This document shows, piece by piece, positions 56,485-64,000 of a stretch of 64,000 bases of DNA. Positions within the stretch are counted from its first letter, which is position 1. Every line of letters starts with the position of its first letter. The notes below the pieces were generated by a model. The model was not told the origin of the DNA. It saw only the letters and a program-made list of their open reading frames with translations, and ran no database searches. Both the position numbers and the translations under genes were made by a program. This DNA comes from Marinicella meishanensis (GTDB taxonomy: Bacteria; Pseudomonadota; Gammaproteobacteria; Xanthomonadales; Marinicellaceae), in NCBI RefSeq assembly GCF_019931145.1, contig NZ_JAIOUV010000002.1, positions 456,311-520,310 on the forward strand, written 5' to 3'.

Positions 56485-57690
56485 ATGAAAAAAAACTGCG
56501 ATTTACTGATCCACCAGGCCCGGCTGATCACTTGCGCCGACAACGGCCAGCCTTGCGGCCTGATCGACCATGGCACGGTGGCCTGCGATCAGGGCCGCAT
56601 CGTTTGGGTGGGGGCAGCCCATGAGTCCCATGAATATACCAGCACACAAACCATCGATGCCCAGGGGCAGGTGTTGACCCCGGGACTGATCGATTGCCAC
56701 ACCCATTTGGTGTTTGCCGGTTCTCGGGCCCATGAATTCGCCCAACGCCTGGCCGGTGTCAGCTACGAAGCCATCGCTCAAGCCGGTGGTGGCATCTTGT
56801 CCACCGTCCAAGCCACCCGCGCGGCCAGCCTGGATGAGTTGGTGGCCGGCACCGTCCAGCGTTTGCAACAGCTGCAAGCCCAAGGTGTGATGACGGTGGA
56901 AATCAAATCCGGTTATGGGCTGGATGTGGACAACGAACTGAAGATGCTGGCCGCCGCCAAAGCCGCCGGCAAACAAGCCGGGGTGGACGTCAAGACCACC
57001 TTGCTGGCCGCCCATGCCCTGCCGACAGAATTTGCCGATGACGCCGATGGCTACATCGATTTGATTTGCACCGAATTGATCCCGCATGTGGCGAAAAACC
57101 ACTTGGCCGATGCGGTCGATGCGTTTTGTGAAGGCATTGGTTTCTCTTATGCACAAACGGACCAGGTGTTTGCCGCCGCCGCGCGTTGGGGCTTGCCGGT
57201 GAAATTACACGCCGACCAACTCAGCGACTTGGGAGGCGCCGGCTTGGTCGCCGACTACTGCGGTTTGTCCGCCGACCACGTCGAATACACCTCAACCGCC
57301 AGCATCAAAAAAATGGCCACCAACGACACCGTGGCCACCTTGTTGCCCTATGCCTTCTATGCGCTGAACGAAACCCGCAAACCACCAATCGAAGCCTTCA
57401 GAAAACACGGCGTGGATCTGGCCATCGCCACCGATTGCAACCCCGGCACCGCCCCCACCACCGACCTGCTGCAGTGCCTGCACATGGCCTGCACCCTGTT
57501 CGGCCTGACCGTCGAAGAGGCCATCCGCGGCGTCACCATCAACGCCGCCAAAGCCCTCGGCATCGACCATGACAAAGGCTCCATCGAAGTCGGAAAAGCC
57601 GCCGAACTGGTGCTGTGGAACACCACCGAAGTGGCCGATCTGGTGTATTGGCAAGGTGGCGATCGGGTGCAACAATTAATCAAACCTTAA
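56485..57690 (+). CDS. hutI: Imidazolonepropionase
   Basis: 401 residues. LIDCHTHLVFAGSRAHEFAQRLAGVSYEAIAQAGGGI contains the two metal-binding histidines and the imidazolone-binding region; VEIKSGYGLDVDNELKML, HADQLSDLGGAGLVADYC and IATDCNPGTAPTT are conserved. It opens the imidazolone ring to give formiminoglutamate, the substrate of HutF next door. The last codons and stop lie within a sequence that recurs at the right end of the window (near 63976-64000). Confidence 0.96.
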   Translation: MKKNCDLLIHQARLITCADNGQPCGLIDHGTVACDQGRIVWVGAAHESHEYTSTQTIDAQGQVLTPGLIDCHTHLVFAGSRAHEFAQRLAGVSYEAIAQAGGGILSTVQATRAASLDELVAGTVQRLQQLQAQGVMTVEIKSGYGLDVDNELKMLAAAKAAGKQAGVDVKTTLLAAHALPTEFADDADGYIDLICTELIPHVAKNHLADAVDAFCEGIGFSYAQTDQVFAAAARWGLPVKLHADQLSDLGGAGLVADYCGLSADHVEYTSTASIKKMATNDTVATLLPYAFYALNETRKPPIEAFRKHGVDLAIATDCNPGTAPTTDLLQCLHMACTLFGLTVEEAIRGVTINAAKALGIDHDKGSIEVGKAAELVLWNTTEVADLVYWQGGDRVQQLIKP

Positions 57691-57693
57691 GCT

Positions 57694-57712
57694 CACTGAG
57701 CCAGTCGAAGTG
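57694..57712 (+). repeat. Short dispersed repeat (CACTGAGCCAGTCGAAGTG)
   Basis: Same core as the copies at 58109 (one mismatch) and 18390. It directly follows hutI and, with the TTAAGCT before it, matches the last bases of the window (63987-64000). Confidence 0.6.
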
Positions 57713-57738
57713 TTCCGCCAACTAAAAAAACAACACCC

Positions 57739-58076
57739 TGGAGCGCCGACTTCAGTCGGCATTCCAAAACAACTGGATCCCGGACCCCGATCCGAATCAA
57801 ACGGCAGGAAAGCCGTTTTACCACGCGCAGCACCCAAAGGGCTGTTGGCAGGGATGCCAACAGGTACATCCAGTTGGCGGAGCCAACACGCACAGCGTCA
57901 ATTAAGTCATCACGCATTGTAGTGGCTGTGAATGCCACCACCCGTATAAAAGCATGGACTGATGCCCACTGAAACTCGGCATTATAATGCGTTAATTGAC
58001 TGAACTAGCCGCATATCAGCACCTGATGGCTGCGGCTCAACGCCTCGCCATGTCGTCGACTGAAGTCGACGCTCCA
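57739..58076. repeat. Inverted-end repeat element, copy A (with insertion)
   Basis: Left end CTGGAGCGCCGACTTCAGTC (57739 on), right end GTCGACTGAAGTCGACGCTC (58055 on), imperfect inverted copies of each other. The right half (from about GCCCACTGAAACTC at 57964) matches copies B and C; roughly 200 bp extra lies between the left end and that point, including a truncated ATCCCGGACC-type REP and a hairpin cluster. No transposase gene is present. Confidence 0.75.
57801..57938 (+). other. Cluster of four hairpins, three with GGA loops
   Basis: ACGGC-AGGAAA-GCCGT (57801-57816), CTGTTGGC-AGGGAT-GCCAACAG (57842-57863), GTTGGC-GGA-GCCAAC (57873-57887) and GTGGC-TGTGAAT-GCCAC (57922-57938). The second loop equals the CsrA consensus ARGGAU. 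There is no T-run terminator, so it may be a repeat rather than an RNA gene. Confidence 0.5.
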
Positions 58077-58108
58077 AAATTCTGTCAATTTGGCTTAACT
58101 ACCAAGCC

Positions 58109-58127
58109 CACTGAGCCTGTCGAAGTG
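58109..58127 (+). repeat. Short dispersed repeat (CACTGAGCCTGTCGAAGTG)
   Basis: Third copy of the CTGAGCCTGTCGAAG family, between elements A and B. Confidence 0.65.
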
Positions 58128-58177
58128 TCCTGATTCATTGGATAGGCTTCGCCACCTTTTTTAAAGAAATGACATCC

Positions 58178-58330
58178 TTGGAACGCCGACTTCAGTCGGC
58201 GTTGGGTTTGGTATGAAGCCCATTGAAACTCATTATGACAGTGCATTGATTCACTGACCAAGTTGCATGCCAGCACCCGATGGCTGCGGCGCAGCGCCTG
58301 GCCATGTCGTCGACTGAAGTCGACGCTCCA
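58178..58330. repeat. Inverted-end repeat element, copy B
   Basis: 153 bp. Left end TTGGAACGCCGACTTCAGTC, right end GTCGACTGAAGTCGACGCTC. The interior shares GCATGCCAGCACC-GATGGCTGCGGC with copies A and C. This is the compact form of the element. Confidence 0.8.
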
Positions 58331-58449
58331 GGGATCATGCCGGACCGCCGGCGGCTTGTCGGTTTTTTTGGACTGCGACTTCACCCAACCAAAAACCATG
58401 GGGCATCAGCCAAGCCGAAACAGTGAATGACTTGATTTTCACATTCCTT

Positions 58450-58455
58450 TATAAT
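58450..58455 (+). promoter_or_regulatory. -10 box for the nucleoside transporter gene
   Basis: Perfect TATAAT, 33 bp before the ATG at 58489. TTGATT lies only 12 bp upstream, too close for a normal -35. Confidence 0.45.
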
Positions 58456-58488
58456 CGACGGGTTATATAAGAATAAAGAGGGTCACAC

Positions 58489-59814
58489 ATGGACATCATT
58501 CCATCCGCAGGATTTTCCCTGGAATCATTGATGCGCGGTGCCATTGGCATGCTCACCTTGGTTGCCATCGCCTATGCCTTCAGTGCCAACCGCAAAGCCA
58601 TCAGCTGGAAAGTGGTGGGAATTGGCCTCGGCATGCAATTGATTCTGGCCATTGGGGTGTTATATGTGCCCTTCGTCGGCGCCATTTTCGATGCGGTCGG
58701 CAAATTCTTTATCCTGATCATGGACTTCACCAAGGAAGGCACCAACTTCCTGTTCCGCTCCTTTGGCAGCGGCGAGATCGAATCTCCGCTGGTCAACTTT
58801 GCGGTGATGATCCTGCCCACCATCGTGTTCTTCTCGGCCCTGACCTCAGTGCTGTTTTACTTGGGCATCATCCAAAAAATCGTCAAAGGCCTGGCTTGGC
58901 TGCTGACCAAAGCCATGAAAATCTCGGGCGCCGAAAGTTTGTCGGTGGCCGGCAACATCTTCCTGGGTCAGACCGAATCGCCGCTGATGATCAAAAAATA
59001 CCTCGAAGCGATGAACAAATCAGAAATCCTGTTGGTGATGGTCGGCGGCATGGCCACCGTGGCTGGCGGGGTGTTGGCAGCCTATGTCGGCTTCCTGGGT
59101 GGTGAGGACGAAGTCATGCGTCAGTTCTATGCCAAACACCTGTTGGCAGCGTCGGTGATGGCCGCACCTGGCGCCATTGTGGTGGCGAAAATGCTTTACC
59201 CACAGACCGAGGAAATCAATTCCAACATCGAAATCAGCCATGATTCAGTCGGCTCCAATGTGCTTGATGCCCTGACCAACGGCACCACCGAAGGCCTGAA
59301 ACTGGCCTTGAATGTGGGTGCCATGCTGTTGGTGTTCTTCGCCTTCTTGGCCATGATCAACTACGGCCTGCAAGCGCTCGGTGGATGGGTCGGCCTGAAT
59401 GAAATCATCGCCAACAACACCCGCTATGACGGTTTGACCTTGCAGTTCTTGTTGGGTTATTTATTCGCCCCCTTGATGTGGTTGATCGGCGTGGCGGTGG
59501 AGGACATCACCCTGCTCGGCCAACTGCTGGGCGTGAAAATCATCGCCAGTGAATTCGTCGGCTATGAAAGCCTGGCCAACATGAAAAACACCGCCAATGA
59601 ATTCCACCTGATGTACGACAAGTCCATCCTGATGGCCACTTACATGCTCTGCGGCTTCGCCAACTTCGCCTCCATCGGCATCCAAGTCGGCGGCATCGGC
59701 TCACTGGCCCCCGGTCAACGCAAAGTGCTGTCCAGCTTCGGCATCAAAGCCCTGATCGGCGGCACCCTCGCTTCCCTGTTCTCCGCCACCATGGCGGGCA
59801 TGTTGGTGGGGTAG
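58489..59814 (+). CDS. Concentrative nucleoside transporter (CNT/NupC family)
   Basis: 441 residues with about ten membrane segments. The N terminus SLMRGAIGMLTLVAIAYAFSANRKAISWK and the core GAESLSVAGNIFLGQTESPLMIKKYL (nucleoside and cation site with GQTE) are diagnostic; later YLFAPLMWLIGV and YMLCGFANFASIGIQVGGIGSLAP are also conserved. It imports nucleosides with sodium or protons. The ribosome binding site is AGAGGG. It is flanked by repeats on both sides. Confidence 0.94.
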   Translation: MDIIPSAGFSLESLMRGAIGMLTLVAIAYAFSANRKAISWKVVGIGLGMQLILAIGVLYVPFVGAIFDAVGKFFILIMDFTKEGTNFLFRSFGSGEIESPLVNFAVMILPTIVFFSALTSVLFYLGIIQKIVKGLAWLLTKAMKISGAESLSVAGNIFLGQTESPLMIKKYLEAMNKSEILLVMVGGMATVAGGVLAAYVGFLGGEDEVMRQFYAKHLLAASVMAAPGAIVVAKMLYPQTEEINSNIEISHDSVGSNVLDALTNGTTEGLKLALNVGAMLLVFFAFLAMINYGLQALGGWVGLNEIIANNTRYDGLTLQFLLGYLFAPLMWLIGVAVEDITLLGQLLGVKIIASEFVGYESLANMKNTANEFHLMYDKSILMATYMLCGFANFASIGIQVGGIGSLAPGQRKVLSSFGIKALIGGTLASLFSATMAGMLVG

Positions 59815-59863
59815 CGGCTCAGCACAACACGCCCTGAAGAACCACAAACAACCAAACATCGTC

Positions 59864-59885
59864 ATCCCGGACCCCGATCCGGGAT
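59864..59885. repeat. REP-like hairpin ATCCCGGA/TCCGGGAT
   Basis: ATCCCGGA (59864-59871) pairs with TCCGGGAT (59878-59885). The same ATCCCGGACCCCGATCCG core occurs, broken after 18 bases, inside element A near 57777. The rest of the 225 bp between nupC and the next gene has one long imperfect hairpin (CCGGCCCCTG to GCCGG, about 59959-59997) and nothing else seen. Confidence 0.6.
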
Positions 59886-60040
59886 CCAGGGTCTTTGGGG
59901 TGGTGCCGAGTCATTGCCACTTCATGACACACTTACCAGACCTTAAAAGACGCTGAGTACCGGCCCCTGTTTTCACGAGGGGCAGGCTCTTCGCCGGTAA
60001 ATCGATCTGGTGGGTAAAGTCATACATGTAACCCACCCAT

Positions 60041-60508
60041 TTACACGATTCTTTTGAGCTTCCTGATCTTCGCCAAAATCAACGCCCGGTTCTTCGCCAG
60101 CTTGACCCATTTAGGCAAGCGACTGATTTGGCTTTGGTTGGCCCAGCCGTGTTGATCCCGGCGGCGCAGGCGGTTTTTGGCCGAGACAAAATCTTCGATG
60201 TACTGCAAATGGGCCTCATTAAAAGCACACAATTGGCCTTGTGATGTGGTGATGGTGTAATACAAGGGCAGTCCGAACACCCAGTCGCGGTCGGCATGAC
60301 AGTGCCAAGCCGGGCCGGCTGTTTTGCTTTGGCTCAAACCACAATCTGGGCACACCAGCTGAAAGGTTTGTTTGGGTTCATTGGCCTTTTGCCTGGTCAA
60401 CACCCGTGCTTTACCCGCACAGCGGGGACAGATCACGACAAACTCATCGGCAAAAGCCCAACAGAAACGGAAGTCGTCTTTGAAATGGGTTTTATACAAA
60501 ACAAGCAC
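60041..60508 (-). CDS. Zinc-ribbon protein of unknown function
   Basis: 155 residues with two CxxC pairs (ICPRCAGKA and VCPDCGLSQ) about 26 residues apart, consistent with one zinc ribbon. After it come WHCHADRDWVFGLPLYY and a basic helical C terminus (KNRLRRRDQ, KWVKLAKNRALILAKIRKLKR), which may bind nucleic acid. No signal peptide. Its start lies 3 bp after the stop of the membrane protein gene at 60512, so they are probably co-transcribed. Family not recognised. Confidence 0.65.
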   Translation of the reverse strand: MLVLYKTHFKDDFRFCWAFADEFVVICPRCAGKARVLTRQKANEPKQTFQLVCPDCGLSQSKTAGPAWHCHADRDWVFGLPLYYTITTSQGQLCAFNEAHLQYIEDFVSAKNRLRRRDQHGWANQSQISRLPKWVKLAKNRALILAKIRKLKRIV

Positions 60509-60511
60509 CCA

Positions 60512-60814
60512 TCAAAAAAACCAAGCAATGAGGCTGACCAATCCGACCAAGAAAATGCCGAGAATCACCGCAATCACAGTCCAAAAAACCACCGAATCTG
60601 CGATGGAGTGTGGCGTTTCGCGTTCGAAGAACACCGATTCAACGAGTCGCACACCAACAAAATCCCCCACGTCGAGTTCCGACTCGCCATGATCCAGTGC
60701 CTGGCTGATGGCTTGTTGCAAACGTTGTAAACCGGCTTGGTCGCCAATCAGGTAATCTTCGTGTTCTGGCCATTCACTGCCGTGGCTCAAGAAATGTTTG
60801 TCAGCGGGTTCCAT
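60512..60814 (-). CDS. Small single-span membrane protein
   Basis: 100 residues from ATG 60814, which has GGAG nine bases upstream; an ATG five codons earlier is also in frame. The N-terminal about 70 residues are acidic and helical (GLQRLQQAISQALDHGESELDVGDFVGVRLVESVFFER split), and the C terminus is one membrane helix (VVFWTVIAVILGIFLVGLVSLIAWFF). No family recognised. Confidence 0.55.
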   Translation of the reverse strand: MEPADKHFLSHGSEWPEHEDYLIGDQAGLQRLQQAISQALDHGESELDVGDFVGVRLVESVFFERETPHSIADSVVFWTVIAVILGIFLVGLVSLIAWFF

Positions 60815-60885
60815 GTTCGTGTACTCCATTTTGGTTGGCTGGGTGCATCCGATTCATGATATACCATCTACAGATGGCCATTCAA

Positions 60886-61947
60886 TCATTCCCCATAAGG
60901 CGTGGCCAGCATGTCGCTGATGCCCAGCTCCTGGCGGAACAGATAAACCACCCCGAGGATCAGGCACAGGCAAGCAAAAGCCACCAGGGCGCTGGTGCCT
61001 TTGGCTGGGTTGTCTGGCAGGTCCACTGGGATCTCCTCCCGATCGACGTATTCTGAATACAGTTCACACAAGGCCAGGATGTAGATGGGGCGCAACAACA
61101 ACATGATCACCGCGGTGGCGACCAGGATCGGCACCGCGGCCCACAGGTAAAAGGTGTAGACGTGACCGTAGATTTCACCGCCTTCGGGCACGATGTCAAC
61201 GCTCATGAACAAGAATAGGGTGCCGATGTAAGCCAGGATGCCCACCACCCAACACAAGGCCGAATAGCCGGTGCGCAGTTTGGCCACTTCTTTGAAGTTG
61301 TCTTTCACAAACAGCACCGAGTTTTTCCCGGAGCGGATCAAACCGTGGCCGGTCACCAAGTTGGGCAACACCCCAGCGGTGCCGAGTTTCCAGGCGTAGT
61401 ACAAAGCTTCGGCCGCTGCTTTTTGTGCGGTGGTTCTTTTGTCGTCCTTTTTCGGCAAGCGATCCAAAATGCGTTTGACCGTGATCCAACCATCGATCCA
61501 GTGAAATGACCACAAAGGCCAGCTTTGTGGCATCACCATTTGTAAGCAGGCGGCGATGGATGAAGGCTGCCCTTGGCGGTGCAAAAAATGCGCGGCACCC
61601 ATGCAACCGGACAAGATACCAATCGGATAGGCCACCACGCCGACACAAACAAAGGACCACAGCCACAACACCAAATCAGCGATCGAGCCGCTGTCAGACT
61701 CAGCCGCACTGCGCCACACCGATTCGGGGATCCAATCCAGCATTTGTACCCACAACAAATAGCCGAGGCCAATGGCCGCCCACTGCAACAGGCCAAAAAC
61801 GAAAATTTCTTTTTCTTTGAAGCCCAAGGACAAGGCATGGCCAATGCGGCTGGTGAAACTGCCAATGCCGCCGGGAGGTTTGCGCTTGATCCCCGGCAGG
61901 TCTTTGATCTCGTCCCTGACGAAGCTGATTTCGTTGAATACCCCCAT
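60886..61947 (-). CDS. Multi-span membrane protein of unknown function
   Basis: 353 residues with about six hydrophobic segments (FGLLQWAAIGLGYLLWVQML, LVLWLWSFVCVGVVAYPIGIL, YSALCWVVGILAYIGTLFLFM, YLWAAVPILVATAVIMLLL and LVAFACLCLILGVVYLF among others). Between the second and third lies a soluble stretch with FHWIDGWITVKRILDRLPKKDD and GTAGVLPNLVTGHGLIRSGKNSV. No catalytic motif seen. It precedes the two small genes at 60512 and 60041 on the same strand, and the three may act together. Confidence 0.65.
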   Translation of the reverse strand: MGVFNEISFVRDEIKDLPGIKRKPPGGIGSFTSRIGHALSLGFKEKEIFVFGLLQWAAIGLGYLLWVQMLDWIPESVWRSAAESDSGSIADLVLWLWSFVCVGVVAYPIGILSGCMGAAHFLHRQGQPSSIAACLQMVMPQSWPLWSFHWIDGWITVKRILDRLPKKDDKRTTAQKAAAEALYYAWKLGTAGVLPNLVTGHGLIRSGKNSVLFVKDNFKEVAKLRTGYSALCWVVGILAYIGTLFLFMSVDIVPEGGEIYGHVYTFYLWAAVPILVATAVIMLLLRPIYILALCELYSEYVDREEIPVDLPDNPAKGTSALVAFACLCLILGVVYLFRQELGISDMLATPYGE

Positions 61948-62014
61948 AATCGATGGTCTGTGTTGTGGCTCAGTCCATCATCATAACCCAAATCTGGCTT
62001 CTTGGCCTGAATGA

Positions 62015-62821
62015 CTACTGGGCTTTAGGGCCCTGACCGATGACCGCATCAATCCATGGGTTGTGACTGGACACCCGACACAACACCGCGGTGCTGTCAT
62101 AGACCCCACCCTTGAAGTCTGCCAGGTCTCCTTTGAAATCGCGAAAACATTGGATGCCAATCAATTGCGGCTCACCTTCAACCATGATGACGGTCGGACC
62201 TCCACTGTCTCCCGATCCCACTGTACCCTCCAGCGGTAAGGCCTGCTCAGGCCGATCGAATCGAAACAGCAAATGATTGGGTAACACCTGGTCAATGCGG
62301 TTGTTGAAATGGTTCAATGGCCGATGCATTTTGGTGTATGTCTTTTCACCTGTGATCCCGGTTCCGGTGGCCCCTTTACCATAGGTGGTGGTGATCTTGC
62401 CAAGCTCATCGTCGCCACGGTATCGTTTGATCGGCTCGGCATGGGTGACTGGTTCAGTTAATTTGATCAGCACCAAATCTGAACGCCCATACAAAAAATC
62501 CATCAATGGTTGGGCATCGCCGGTGAAAGGTTGATCCGGCATTTTTTTGTAGTTGGGGTGAAAAATGACTTGTGCCATGGTGTGTTCCACACCGTGCACA
62601 AAGATGGCTTGACCGACGTAGCTGTCGTCATACACCACATGACCGGCACTGAGCAGCCATTGCGGGTCAATCAACACGGCCGATCCTTCATGCGGCATGT
62701 CGATCAAAAAATCCGGTGCCGTTTTCAATGCATACGATTCCGGTGGCACATCATGGCGCATCACCACAGCTTGGCCAAAACCAGCAAAAACCAGCAACCA
62801 CAGCATGTACAAAATTTTCAT
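62015..62821 (-). CDS. Secreted trypsin-like serine protease (S1 family)
   Basis: 268 residues from ATG 62821, where MKILYMLWLLVFAGFGQA is the signal peptide and GAGG lies upstream; the open frame extends 33 codons but is not signal-like. The triad is His in LSAGHVVYDD, Asp in GRSDLVLIKL and Ser in GTVGSGDSGGPTV. QWLLSAGH and GSGDSGGP are the classic S1 signatures. An extracellular or periplasmic protease; the C terminus has two free cysteines (IQCFRDF and VLCRVSS) that may pair. Substrate unknown. Confidence 0.9.
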   Translation of the reverse strand: MKILYMLWLLVFAGFGQAVVMRHDVPPESYALKTAPDFLIDMPHEGSAVLIDPQWLLSAGHVVYDDSYVGQAIFVHGVEHTMAQVIFHPNYKKMPDQPFTGDAQPLMDFLYGRSDLVLIKLTEPVTHAEPIKRYRGDDELGKITTTYGKGATGTGITGEKTYTKMHRPLNHFNNRIDQVLPNHLLFRFDRPEQALPLEGTVGSGDSGGPTVIMVEGEPQLIGIQCFRDFKGDLADFKGGVYDSTAVLCRVSSHNPWIDAVIGQGPKAQ

Positions 62822-63046
62822 TTCAGCGACCTCAAAATGGAGCCATTTTACACAGTCTGCTGGTTTTTGTCTGTGTGGCTTATGAGTCATCAGGCCATTG
62901 ATTCTTAAGACATTGGTCAATGGCGACCAGTCAGCGTTTCATTAAATTTCTGTGAAATGGTGGTTATTTTTGTGTGACAGCGATCATAAATTCTTGCAAT
63001 TTTTTTTGCCTTGGTTTGTAATTGTATAAACCCTCACAGGAGAAAG

Positions 63047-63646
63047 TTGATTAAACGTCACCACCTCGGGTCGCATCAAACCCTCAGAACTGATGCATCG
63101 GGTATGCCATTAGAATGGCTGAATTGTGAACAAGTGGCCAAGTTAATGGCATTAGACATGGTGCAGTATGAATTCGGCGCCACCCTCACCCGCCTTCACG
63201 GCGGCATCAATGCCCTTTCTGGCAAACAAAGCTACTACGACATCCCTGCCATCATCGGCACCAAAGGTTACAACAACCACATCCACAAACAACTCGCCCA
63301 ATACGTACCGCCGCTGAACAACCAAACTTTGTTCAAGCGCGATCAGAATTTGTGCCTGTATTGTGGTCAGGTTTTCCACCGCCACCTGCTGTCACGTGAT
63401 CACGTCACACCGGTTTCGCAAGGCGGCAAAGACGTCTGGACCAATGTCGTGACTTCTTGCAAACGCTGCAACAACCACAAGGCCGACCGCACCCCGCTGC
63501 AGGCCAACATGCGTTTGCTGGCGATTCCATTCGCCCCGAATTACGCCGAATACATTTTTCTGCAAAACAAAAACATCATCTCCGATCAGATGCATTTCTT
63601 GATGAACCACTTCCCCAAGAAATCACCGTTCCGACTGCTTATGTAA
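63047..63646 (+). CDS. HNH endonuclease domain protein
   Basis: 199 residues from a TTG at 63047, chosen because AGGAG ends 4 bp upstream; the frame is open before it and no suitable ATG exists. The HNH domain covers about 110-150: LCLYCGQVFHRHLLSRDHVTPVSQGGKD (first Cys pair and catalytic His), then VTSCKRCNNHKADR (Asn/His and second Cys pair). The N-terminal about 80 residues (LNCEQVAKLMALDMVQYEFG and so on) are typical of bacterial HNH proteins of the stand-alone 'HNH endonuclease' class often seen near repeats. Role unknown. Confidence 0.85.
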   Translation: MIKRHHLGSHQTLRTDASGMPLEWLNCEQVAKLMALDMVQYEFGATLTRLHGGINALSGKQSYYDIPAIIGTKGYNNHIHKQLAQYVPPLNNQTLFKRDQNLCLYCGQVFHRHLLSRDHVTPVSQGGKDVWTNVVTSCKRCNNHKADRTPLQANMRLLAIPFAPNYAEYIFLQNKNIISDQMHFLMNHFPKKSPFRLLM

Positions 63647-63813
63647 ACACAGAAAAACGTTCGAGCGCCCCTTTTGACCCGCCTGAAACCACAGGCCATA
63701 CCCCCGACTCCCTCAACATAACCCCTCTTTTTAATCCCAAGCACTTGGTGATGGTGGATTGCTGTGATCATTCGATGTCCAAGCTGTGGTGCTGATTGAT
63801 CAATACCAACCAC
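63647..63813. other. Spacer between the HNH gene and repeat C
   Basis: No gene or hairpin with a T-run is seen in these bases. It is followed by element C and the window end. Confidence 0.4.
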
Positions 63814-63959
63814 CTGGAGCGCCGACTTCAGTCGGCATGGGGTTGAACTGAAGTCCACTAAAACAAAGCCTTGCGTTTCTTATTCATTCAAACAAACTTG
63901 CCAGCACCTGATGGCTGCGGCGAAGCCTGGCCATGTCATCGACTGAAGTCGATGCTCCA
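63814..63959. repeat. Inverted-end repeat element, copy C
   Basis: 146 bp. Left end CTGGAGCGCCGACTTCAGTC, right end ATCGACTGAAGTCGATGCTC, interior GCCAGCACCTGATGGCTGCGG as in copies A and B. It lies 167 bp after the HNH gene. Confidence 0.8.
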
Positions 63960-64000
63960 ATACAATCTGTGTGATCAATTAATACATTAAGCTCACTGAG

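Noticed and set aside
57694..58330. Repeat-rich region as a possible CRISPR array
   Set aside because: Repeats are inverted, few, unequal in spacing and without uniform spacers; no cas genes nearby.

Overview
The window reads as a chromosomal segment of a gammaproteobacterium. Linkages typical of that class are sspA-sspB, petABC, ftsB-ispD-ispF, aroK-aroB with a damX-like gene, zipA next to ligA, hrpA and rluE. Short C-terminal F-x-x-[GSD]-F-[DE] endings on several secreted proteins recall the Xanthomonadales/Marinicella group, but that placement is from memory and not proven. I saw no rRNA, tRNA, CRISPR array, phage or complete insertion sequence.

Layout. 0-8.8 kb: the tail of an ATPase gene, small secreted or membrane proteins, a PstS-OmpA fusion, an esterase, a DUF817 membrane protein, an AbgT transporter and a beta-helix protein. 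8.8-14.6 kb: a translationally coupled ECF sigma factor and TPR serine/threonine kinase, then a large mechanosensitive channel gene broken by two frameshifts and a small secreted protein gene with an A-tract frameshift. 14.6-18.3 kb: DM13, RidA-like and NTF2-like proteins, a LytTR regulator with a candidate operator, and a PLP enzyme. 18.4-27.2 kb (minus strand): hrpA, mscS, sspB, sspA and the cytochrome bc1 operon petABC. 27.5-31.5 kb: a DegS-like protease, a PlpD-like patatin and a small secreted protein. 31.5-35.2 kb (minus): ligA, zipA, a YciK-like reductase and a candidate small RNA. 35.5-42.6 kb: POT peptide transporter, FmdB-like zinc ribbon, exported methyltransferase-like protein, YpfJ-type metalloprotein and an ABC-2 exporter. 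42.8-47.4 kb: ftsB-ispD-ispF, SGNH hydrolase, sirB2-folK, a TVNGSI-repeat protein and rluE. 47.7-56.4 kb: tonB-like gene followed by a CsrB/RsmZ-like RNA, a B12-binding radical SAM enzyme, isochorismatase-like and thioredoxin-like proteins, the damX-like/aroB/aroK operon and hutF. 56.5-64 kb: hutI, a repeat-rich intergenic region, a CNT nucleoside transporter, three poorly characterised genes, a secreted trypsin-like protease, an HNH endonuclease and another repeat.

Most notable. The roughly 125 nt after the tonB-like stop codon hold six GGA motifs, four of them in hairpin loops, and end in an intrinsic terminator whose loop region matches the CsrA/RsmA consensus; this looks like a CsrA-titrating RNA, possibly made from the tonB 3' UTR. 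Four signal-peptide proteins share the short C-terminal motif, and in one of them the GFD-stop sequence is tandemly triplicated. A family of elements of about 150 bp with inverted ends surrounds hutI-nupC and the HNH gene, and one copy contains a further cluster of GGA-loop hairpins.

The genes mainly serve central functions: respiration (bc1), isoprenoid, shikimate and folate precursors, cell division, RNA processing, histidine degradation and envelope quality control. They are interspersed with lineage-specific secreted proteins.
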